From the NCBI GenBank assembly GCA_002402275.1, contig DHFN01000216.1:1-8649 (forward strand): a stretch of 8,649 nt of DNA. Direction: 5' to 3'. The stretch comes from Anaerolineales bacterium UBA4823 (lineage in GTDB: Bacteria; Chloroflexota; Anaerolineae; Anaerolineales; UBA4823). The notes under the pieces are model-generated. The model was given only the letters and a program-made list of their open reading frames with translations. It was not told where the DNA came from and searched no databases. The translations under genes were made by a program, and so were the position numbers. Within the stretch, counting starts at the first letter, position 1. Every line of letters begins with the position of its first letter. This document shows, piece after piece, positions 1-5,248 of the stretch.

Positions 1-1
1 A

Positions 2-655
2 AATACGCAACTTGGGTCTGGTTATAATATCGCTATGCGCGACCTTGAAATCAGGGGTACCGGTGATATTTTAGGAACCCGGCAATCAGGACAAGTCAGC
101 GCGATTGGGTTACACCTTTACACTCGTTTTCTAGCGGATGCTGTCCAACGTTTAAAGAAGAGTAACGTGATACCTCAAGTACCTCCCGAACCAGAGTCCC
201 TTCCTGATGAAGTGAGTTTAGGAGTAAGTGTGGAACTCCCCCTTCCGGCTAACATCCCTATTAGTTATGTTCCGGATAAGACCATGCGATTACGCCTTTA
301 CCGACGCTTGGCTCATATTCAATCTTTAGCAGAAATTGATGAGTTATCCGATGAATTTCAAGACCGTTTTGGACCTTTACCAGAAATGACTCGCAATTTA
401 TTCTATCAGCTAAAAGTAAAAATTTTAGCTCAAAAGGCTGGTGTAAGCACCATTAATTTAGATAATGGTCAGTTAGCGATTAAATTTCCAGATGAAAATA
501 TTCCTGATCTTGCGTTCAATCTTCATCCCGCGGTGCGGATTGGAAAGACAGCGATCTGGTTTGCCTATTCCACTTTACCCAACTGGCAAGAGGTACTGAT
601 TGAGATTTTGAACACCCTTGCACAAACTTTTCAACTGGTCAAAGAATTCCAGTAG
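2..655 (+). CDS. mfd: Transcription-repair coupling factor Mfd, C-terminal part (5' end outside window)
   Basis: Mfd is an ATP-driven translocase that displaces RNA polymerase stalled at DNA lesions and recruits UvrA for nucleotide excision repair. The reading frame is open from base 2, so the Met at 35 is internal and only the last 217 codons are present. The first residues, including GYNIAMRDLEIRG followed by an LGxxQSG segment, match the end of helicase motif VI and the TRG (translocation in RecG) motif of Mfd. The remainder, from about residue 60 on, fits the C-terminal Mfd/TRCF D7 domain (the ELPLPANIPISYVPDKTMRL region and the EFQDRFGPLPE segment). RecG shares the TRG motif but does not continue into a D7 domain. 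The gene ends with TAG, only 8 nt before the sugar transferase, so the two may be co-transcribed although their functions are unrelated. Confidence 0.95.
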   Translation, partial: NTQLGSGYNIAMRDLEIRGTGDILGTRQSGQVSAIGLHLYTRFLADAVQRLKKSNVIPQVPPEPESLPDEVSLGVSVELPLPANIPISYVPDKTMRLRLYRRLAHIQSLAEIDELSDEFQDRFGPLPEMTRNLFYQLKVKILAQKAGVSTINLDNGQLAIKFPDENIPDLAFNLHPAVRIGKTAIWFAYSTLPNWQEVLIEILNTLAQTFQLVKEFQ

Positions 656-663
656 AGAATATT

Positions 664-1302
664 ATGGCTTACCGAACTAAATTTTCTTTTTGGATAAAAC
701 GAATTTTTGATGTGCTCCTCTCTGCTATTTTATTGATTCTTTTATCTCCTCTTTATTTGTTATTAATCCTGATCGTGTGGATTTCGATGGGAAAGCCGAT
801 CTTTTTTTATCAATTGCGGCCCGGCTACAAAGGCAAACCGTTTACTTGTTATAAATTTCGCACAATGGTGGATCTGCGCGATCAAGATGGGAATTTATTA
901 CCCGATGAAATGCGTTTGAACCGCATTGGAAAATTCTTACGAGCTTCTAGCCTGGATGAATTACCAGAATTGATCAATGTGCTAAAAGGGGAGATGAGCT
1001 TGGTAGGTCCGAGACCCTTATTATTGAAATATTTGGATCTTTACACACCTGAACAAGCCAGACGGCATGCGGTCTTACCGGGCATTACCGGCTGGGCGCA
1101 AGTAAATGGGAGAAATGCTTTAACTTGGGAGGAAAAATTCCAACTAGATGTCTGGTATGTAGACCATTGGTCTTTTGGGTTGGATCTTAAAATCTTAGCA
1201 CGAACAATCTGGAAAGTGATCAAAAGGGAGGGCATTTCGCAACCTGGCTTTGCAACCGCTGAAGAATTTACAGGTTCTGCCACCCGAAATAACCCATCCT
1301 GA
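664..1302 (+). CDS. PglC-like polyprenyl-phosphate sugar-1-phosphate transferase (monotopic phosphoglycosyl transferase)
   Basis: This enzyme would transfer a sugar 1-phosphate from a UDP-sugar to undecaprenyl phosphate at the inner membrane face, the first membrane step of glycan assembly. The 212-residue length matches the minimal PglC type rather than the long WcaJ/WbaP type. KRIFD (12-16) is followed by a hydrophobic segment (17-42) containing the Ser28-Pro29 break expected of a re-entrant membrane helix. YKFRTM (63-68) and the catalytic Asp98-Glu99 dyad in SLDELPELINVLKGEMSLVGPRP are intact, as is the GITGWAQVNGRN block near 139-150. The exact sugar cannot be read from sequence. In the Campylobacter pathway PglC acts right after the acetyltransferase PglD, and a PglD-like domain lies three genes downstream here. 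The start is the first Met after the mfd stop; its ribosome binding site is weak. Confidence 0.93.
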   Translation: MAYRTKFSFWIKRIFDVLLSAILLILLSPLYLLLILIVWISMGKPIFFYQLRPGYKGKPFTCYKFRTMVDLRDQDGNLLPDEMRLNRIGKFLRASSLDELPELINVLKGEMSLVGPRPLLLKYLDLYTPEQARRHAVLPGITGWAQVNGRNALTWEEKFQLDVWYVDHWSFGLDLKILARTIWKVIKREGISQPGFATAEEFTGSATRNNPS

Positions 1303-1320
1303 AAGGGTTTAAGGCAACCC
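1291..1320. repeat. Alternative short inverted repeats at the end of the sugar transferase gene
   Basis: GGGTT at 1305-1309 can pair with AACCC at 1291-1295 (9-nt loop) or with AACCC at 1316-1320 (6-nt loop), so the two 5-bp hairpins exclude each other. Neither is followed by a T-run, so this is not a convincing intrinsic terminator. It may be chance. Confidence 0.3.
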
Positions 1321-1363
1321 AAAATGACTAATAAACTTATAACCCCTCCCACTTGGCCGCGGT

Positions 1364-1369
1364 TATAAT
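1364..1369 (+). promoter_or_regulatory. Possible -10 element (TATAAT) ahead of E1-alpha
   Basis: A perfect TATAAT ends 21 nt before the E1-alpha start codon, inside an 88-nt gap. No acceptable -35 lies 16-18 bp upstream (that stretch is C-rich) and there is no TGn extension. A transcript from here would have a leader of only about 15 nt with no clear Shine-Dalgarno sequence. It could let the E1/acyltransferase genes be expressed apart from the sugar transferase. Confidence 0.3.
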
Positions 1370-1390
1370 CTCATAGAAATTATTTGAAAA

Positions 1391-2287
1391 ATGGACGATC
1401 AAGCATTCTATCGAAAACTTTATCAAATTCGTTGTTTCGAGGAAACCGTTTTGGATAATTTTCCCAAAGGGGTTTTCCCTGGTACTACCCATACTTATTT
1501 AGGACAAGAAGCTAACGCGGTTGGGGTTCTCTCAAATTTAGCCAAAAACGACATTGTTTTTAGTAATCACCGTGGGCACGGGCATTTTCTTGCTTATGGA
1601 GGAGAGCCCTATCTTTTATTTGCTGAATTAATGGGACGCAGCACTGGGGTCTGTGGGGGTCGGGGTGGTTCGCAACATTTGCACTGGAATAATTTTTATT
1701 CCAATGGAATCCAAGGGGGTATTGTCCCAATCGCCACAGGTATGGCTCTGGCTGAAAAACGGAAAGGAAATTCAACAATTGTTATAGCTTTTCTTGGAGA
1801 TGGCACGCTAGGCGAAGGTGTCATCTATGAAGCCTTTAATCTAGCCAGTAAATGGCACGCCCCAATCCTATATGTCTTAGAAAACAATCGAATTGCTCAA
1901 ACCACTCCAATCGAGATGACCTTAGCTGGTTCAATTTCAGCCCGTTTTTCCGCATTCGACATTCCATTTTGCGAATTAGAAACCAGTGATGTAGTGGTTA
2001 TCTACCAAAAGGCTCATTCCTGGCTAAATTATGTCCGCCAGACCCAATCACCAGCCGGTTTCATCCTCCATACTCACCGATTTGGGCCCCACTCCAAAGG
2101 AGATGATACCCGCCCACTGCAGCAAATTTCCCAAATGCAAACCCAATCTGACCCCCTCACCATTCATGGAGCACGCCTAACTCCAGAATCACGGACTTTC
2201 ATTGAAAGTGAAGTCAAAGTTGAAATTCAAGAAGCATTCCAAAAGGCACTTAATGACCCCTTTCCTAAGGTTTTGACAGAATGCTGA
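1391..2287 (+). CDS. Thiamine-diphosphate-dependent 2-oxoacid dehydrogenase E1, alpha subunit
   Basis: With the next gene product this should form an alpha2beta2 E1 that decarboxylates a 2-oxoacid and reductively acylates a lipoyl domain. The TPP/Mg signature is complete: GDG at 136-138 and NN at 165-166. Other E1-alpha hallmarks are the SNHRGHGH segment (58-65), the GGRGGSQH segment (89-96) and the phosphorylation-loop-like RFGPHSKGDD (230-239) with His234. The Asp-Asp in this loop recalls branched-chain and acetoin-type E1 more than classical pyruvate E1, but the substrate cannot be assigned. At 298 residues it is slightly short for the family (about 320-360), yet its C-terminal helix ending DPFPKVLTEC looks natural. 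The start is fixed by an in-frame stop at 1385. The stop overlaps the E1-beta start by 7 nt, indicating coupled translation. Its lipoyl partner is probably the fusion protein at 3339. Confidence 0.93.
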   Translation: MDDQAFYRKLYQIRCFEETVLDNFPKGVFPGTTHTYLGQEANAVGVLSNLAKNDIVFSNHRGHGHFLAYGGEPYLLFAELMGRSTGVCGGRGGSQHLHWNNFYSNGIQGGIVPIATGMALAEKRKGNSTIVIAFLGDGTLGEGVIYEAFNLASKWHAPILYVLENNRIAQTTPIEMTLAGSISARFSAFDIPFCELETSDVVVIYQKAHSWLNYVRQTQSPAGFILHTHRFGPHSKGDDTRPLQQISQMQTQSDPLTIHGARLTPESRTFIESEVKVEIQEAFQKALNDPFPKVLTEC

Positions 2288-3294
2288 CAGTATTGGAATC
2301 CCTTAATCAAGCTTTGTACCAGGTTTTAGAGGATGATCCATTAGCACTTCTCCTTGGGGAAGATATTCTTGACCCGTATGGGGGGGCATTCAAAGTAACC
2401 CAAAGATGTTCTACTCACTTTCCTGATCGAGTGTTAACTACTCCAATCTCAGAAGCTGGAATAATTGGGGTGGCAACCGGTATGGCGCTGCGTGGATTTC
2501 ATCCAGTTGTAGAAATCATGTTTGGCGATTTTACTCCACTCATAGCGGATCAAGTTATCAATCATCTCGCTAAATTCCGGTGGATGTATAACGATCAAGT
2601 AAGAGTTCCATTAGTCATCCGTACGCCCATGGGTGGTAGACGCGGCTATGGTCCAACCCACTCGCAAACCCTCGAGAAACTCTTCCTGGGATTACCAGGG
2701 CTAAAAGTGATTGCAGCAAACAATCTAGCTGCTCCCGGGGATACTCTCTATTTCGCAATTCGATATGAAGAAGATCCAGTATTATTCATCGAACACAAAC
2801 TACTCTATCCCCTGTCAATTTTTAATGAATCAGACGATCTGAAATTACTGAGTTTATCAGTCCATTCACAATCAAACTACCCGATCCATAAGTTTATTGT
2901 AAATAATGCGCCTCCTGCACAGTTAACGATGATTTCCTATGGATATATGGCAGAGCTAGCCCGCCAGGCATTGCTTAGACTTGCCTATGAGGAAGAAATC
3001 TTTTGTGAGTTGATTGTTCCCACCCAATTAAGTCCCTTAGATATTCATCCTTATCTCGAATCAATCCAACAAACCCACCGTGTTTTAACCATCGAAGAAG
3101 GCAACTTGACCTTAGGATGGGGAGCAGAAATCATCACCCGATTAGTCGAAAACCTCAGCCCTCCGATTCGTATAGCTCGGGTAGCTGCCAAAGAAAGCCC
3201 AATTCCAGCTTCTCCACCTCTTGAGGAAGATATATTACCCAACCTTACAGATATTCTCAAAGCTGTCCGTGTTTTAATGGATCCCTCCCAGTGA
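2281..3294 (+). CDS. 2-oxoacid dehydrogenase E1, beta subunit (transketolase-like)
   Basis: This is the partner of E1-alpha. The N-terminal transketolase pyrimidine-binding domain (about 1-185) carries Glu58 in TPISEAG, which by family knowledge activates the thiamine aminopyrimidine. His127 in GYGPTHSQ is the usual active-site His of the HSQ motif. IEHKLLYPL (170-178) and a transketolase C-terminal domain (about 205-325, with the IEEG segment) complete a normal architecture at 337 residues. The ATG lies inside the last codons of E1-alpha (7-nt overlap), with a weak AAGG at 2267-2270 as ribosome binding site, so translation is probably coupled. Pyruvate, acetoin and branched-chain E1-beta subunits cannot be separated from sequence alone. 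Neither a CoA-dependent E2 nor an E3 follows, which is unusual and points to the downstream fusion protein as acyl acceptor. Confidence 0.94.
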   Translation: MLTVLESLNQALYQVLEDDPLALLLGEDILDPYGGAFKVTQRCSTHFPDRVLTTPISEAGIIGVATGMALRGFHPVVEIMFGDFTPLIADQVINHLAKFRWMYNDQVRVPLVIRTPMGGRRGYGPTHSQTLEKLFLGLPGLKVIAANNLAAPGDTLYFAIRYEEDPVLFIEHKLLYPLSIFNESDDLKLLSLSVHSQSNYPIHKFIVNNAPPAQLTMISYGYMAELARQALLRLAYEEEIFCELIVPTQLSPLDIHPYLESIQQTHRVLTIEEGNLTLGWGAEIITRLVENLSPPIRIARVAAKESPIPASPPLEEDILPNLTDILKAVRVLMDPSQ

Positions 3295-3298
3295 CGAT

Positions 3299-3326
3299 TT
3301 TAAAAATAGAGTTTGTCAATTATAAT
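3299..3326 (+). promoter_or_regulatory. Possible promoter for the lipoyl-acyltransferase gene
   Basis: TTTAAA (3299-3304, four of six matches to TTGACA), a 16-bp spacer and a perfect TATAAT (3321-3326) lie in the 44-nt gap after E1-beta. The expected transcription start is about 5 nt before the ATG at 3339, so the message would be almost leaderless. This agrees with the absence of a Shine-Dalgarno sequence there. The gap is AT-rich, so a chance match is possible. Confidence 0.33.
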
Positions 3327-3338
3327 TATTAACAACCC

Positions 3339-4436
3339 ATGAGCTCTACTACAAAACAAATCTTTTTTCCGTTTATCAACCCCAATGAGCCTGAAATGAT
3401 TTTAGCAGCATTGTTGGTTAAAAATGGTCAATTCGTCTCTCCTGGAGATATGCTTTGTACTTTAGAAACTACCAAAGCAACTCAAGAGTTAATTTCTGAT
3501 CAAGAGGGATATATTTTTGGGATAACTGCCCAAGCAGGAGAAATGGTCAAGGCAGGTGAGTTTTTTTGTATCTTAAGCCCTAACCCAAATTATCGTCTCG
3601 AAACACAACCGCCCATCGAAACCAACTTGAGCGAATTCCCTTCTAAATTGCGCATTACCCAACCGGCATTGAAATTTGCTCAAGAACGAGGAATTGATTT
3701 TCAATCTTTACCTAAAAATGAACTAATCACAATTGAAAAGCTTAAATCTCTCCAAGCCAATAACGTGGTTGAAGAATTTGCTATTCCTGATAGCTGGATT
3801 GATCCAGAAGCAATCATCATTTATGGCGGGGGTGGACATGGAAAATCCCTGATTGAATTAATTAGAGCAGCCGGTCATATCCAGATTGCTGGGATTATTG
3901 ATGATGGCAAATCCATTGGCAGCTCGATTTTAAATATCCCGGTTATCGGGCATAAAGATCACCTCCAAATGCTCTATCAAAAAGGTTTCCGGTTAGCTGT
4001 GAATGCGGTGGGCGGAATCAGCAACTTGGCTGACCGAGTATCCGTTTTTGAATCTTTGCAATCTGTAGGGTTTTCTTGCCCAACGGTTATCCATCCCACC
4101 GCCTGGATTGAACAAAGCGCAATGATTGGAGATGGGTCCCAAATTTTTCCCCATGCCTATGTAGGCAGTGATTCTAAACTAGGATATGGTGTAATTATTA
4201 ATACTGGTACGATTGTCTCCCATGATTGTGGGTTGGGCGATTATGTCAATCTCTCCCCGGGTGCTATCTTAGCTGGGGAAGTCAAAATTGGATCTAGTAC
4301 CTTAATCGGCATGGGGGTGACGATCAACCTCCAGGTGCGGGTCGGCGAACACTGCCGGATAGGGAATGGCGCAACAATCAAACGGGATGTTCCCCCGAAT
4401 ACGATTATCCATGCCGGTGCAATTTGGCCCTCCTAA
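3339..4436 (+). CDS. Fusion protein: lipoyl domain, degenerate E2 subunit-binding domain, PglD/NeuD-type sugar N-acyltransferase
   Basis: Three modules lie in one uninterrupted 365-residue frame. Residues 6-82 form a lipoyl domain with Lys46 in ETTKA; this is the lipoyl motif, not the AMKM of biotin carriers. Residues 104-139 resemble the peripheral subunit-binding domain of E2 (ITQPALKFAQERGID), but the GTGxxGR loop is reduced to PKNEL. Residues 157-365 are a PglD-like acyltransferase: a Rossmann-like nucleotide-sugar domain with YGGGGHGKS (162-170) and IIDDG, then left-handed beta-helix hexapeptide repeats from about 249. His295-Asp296 and Asn288 match the catalytic His-Glu and Asn of PglD by spacing; Asn304 stands where PglD has His. 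The C-terminus ends IIHAGAIWPS instead of the usual GxPAK tail. No E2 HxxxDG motif exists. Inferred role: accept an acyl group from E1 on lipoyl-Lys46 and pass it to a UDP-amino-sugar. A CoA-dependent acetyltransferase tethered to E1 is the alternative. The start is fixed by a stop at 3330. Confidence 0.92.
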   Translation: MSSTTKQIFFPFINPNEPEMILAALLVKNGQFVSPGDMLCTLETTKATQELISDQEGYIFGITAQAGEMVKAGEFFCILSPNPNYRLETQPPIETNLSEFPSKLRITQPALKFAQERGIDFQSLPKNELITIEKLKSLQANNVVEEFAIPDSWIDPEAIIIYGGGGHGKSLIELIRAAGHIQIAGIIDDGKSIGSSILNIPVIGHKDHLQMLYQKGFRLAVNAVGGISNLADRVSVFESLQSVGFSCPTVIHPTAWIEQSAMIGDGSQIFPHAYVGSDSKLGYGVIINTGTIVSHDCGLGDYVNLSPGAILAGEVKIGSSTLIGMGVTINLQVRVGEHCRIGNGATIKRDVPPNTIIHAGAIWPS

Positions 4437-4507
4437 TTTAGAATGAATTTTCAGACAGGATTGGTATCCTTCATAAAAAGCTAGATATTCCCCTAAGAAG
4501 ATTATCA

Positions 4508-4538
4508 ACCCAAGCGAGGCGAGGGTCTTTGTTTTTTT
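4508..4538 (+). terminator. Weak candidate intrinsic terminator after the acyltransferase gene
   Basis: ACCC (4508-4511) can pair with GGGT (4523-4526), extendable by CAA/TTG across a small bulge, followed by seven T at 4532-4538. The T-run on the + strand is clear but the stem is short, so this is a modest call. It lies in the convergent gap 4437-4591, where a + strand terminator is expected. No comparably good terminator is seen for the - strand kinase gene entering from the other side. Confidence 0.4.
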
Positions 4539-4591
4539 AATTATATGTCTTGTTCCCCCTGACATGCCATTGATGACTTTTAGGACAATCT

Positions 4592-5242
4592 TTAGTCCGA
4601 GGGATTATTATTGAATAATAATTCTTCCCGACCTGCCAAACGGTCTTGAATTCGTTGAACTACAATATTCAGGTGTTTTGGTTGATGGACATAATCCAAA
4701 TCATCAGTTCTCAGGGTTAATACCGGGCAAATATCAAAAGTCTGCAGCCAATCTTCATAATAACTTTCCAATAAATTCAGATACTCTTTTGTAATCCCCC
4801 TTTCCATTCCACGCCCCCGGGCGTAAATCCGTTCCATCAGCACATCCACGGGTGCCTTTAGATAAATTAATAAATCAGGCACTGGCAACTGATTCACGAT
4901 TAAATCAAAGACCGCCCGATAGGATTGGTAATCTCTTTCATTTAAATTTCCCATTTGGTAGAGCGCCCGGGCAAAGATATAAGCGTCTTCATAGATACTT
5001 CGATCTAGAATAACCGATTGCGGGAGAGCTACCATACTTAAATATTGCTTCGTACGATGCCCGAGATAAAAAACCTGTAAATGGAACGCCCATCTTTTCA
5101 TATCGGCATAAAATTGGTTTAGATATGGGTTATCAGCAACCGATTCAAAAGCGGTTACCCAACCTAATTTTGCACCTATTTGTTCAGTTAGGGAAGTCTT
5201 ACCCGTACCAATGTTTCCAGCTATTACGATCAGTCGCTTCAT
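4592..5242 (-). CDS. Deoxynucleoside kinase (deoxyadenosine/deoxyguanosine kinase family)
   Basis: This cytosolic salvage enzyme would phosphorylate deoxynucleosides to dNMPs using ATP. The 216-residue length is typical. The P-loop GNIGTGKTS spans 9-17, Glu33 is the likely substrate/catalytic carboxylate, and DRS at 80-82 (followed by IYED) is the family's (D/E)RS motif. A LID-like arginine-rich segment RGRGMERG lies at 142-149. Base preference (dA/dG versus dC/dT) cannot be decided from sequence; the LID and DRS context favours the bacterial dAK/dGK group, with moderate certainty. The ATG starts 6 nt after the nrdJ stop on the same strand, so the gene is almost certainly the last of the nrdR-nrdJ operon. 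There is no good Shine-Dalgarno sequence, which suggests translational coupling. It links de novo and salvage dNTP supply. Confidence 0.9.
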   Translation of the reverse strand: MKRLIVIAGNIGTGKTSLTEQIGAKLGWVTAFESVADNPYLNQFYADMKRWAFHLQVFYLGHRTKQYLSMVALPQSVILDRSIYEDAYIFARALYQMGNLNERDYQSYRAVFDLIVNQLPVPDLLIYLKAPVDVLMERIYARGRGMERGITKEYLNLLESYYEDWLQTFDICPVLTLRTDDLDYVHQPKHLNIVVQRIQDRLAGREELLFNNNPSD

Positions 5243-5248
5243 AACAAC

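Noticed and set aside
35..37. ATG at 35 as a gene start
   Set aside because: The frame is open to base 2 and the residues before it continue the Mfd helicase motif, so this Met is internal. The TATAAT upstream at 23-28 is inside coding sequence.
1041..1352. 103-codon open frame on the - strand
   Set aside because: It lies antisense to the well-supported sugar transferase gene, resembles no family I recognise, and is explained as a shadow frame.
3339..3584. N-terminal domain of the fusion as a biotin carboxyl carrier domain
   Set aside because: The modified-lysine motif is ETTKA, of lipoyl type, rather than the AMKM of biotin carriers, and the neighbours are E1 subunits rather than carboxylases.
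3807..4436. Third domain of the fusion as a conventional E2 acyltransferase core
   Set aside because: No HxxxDG motif; the sequence shows hexapeptide repeats and the PglD active-site pattern instead.
4545..4565. ATGTC/GACAT 5-bp hairpin as terminator of the kinase gene
   Set aside because: No T-run follows on the - strand and the stem is short with an 11-nt loop; not distinguishable from chance.
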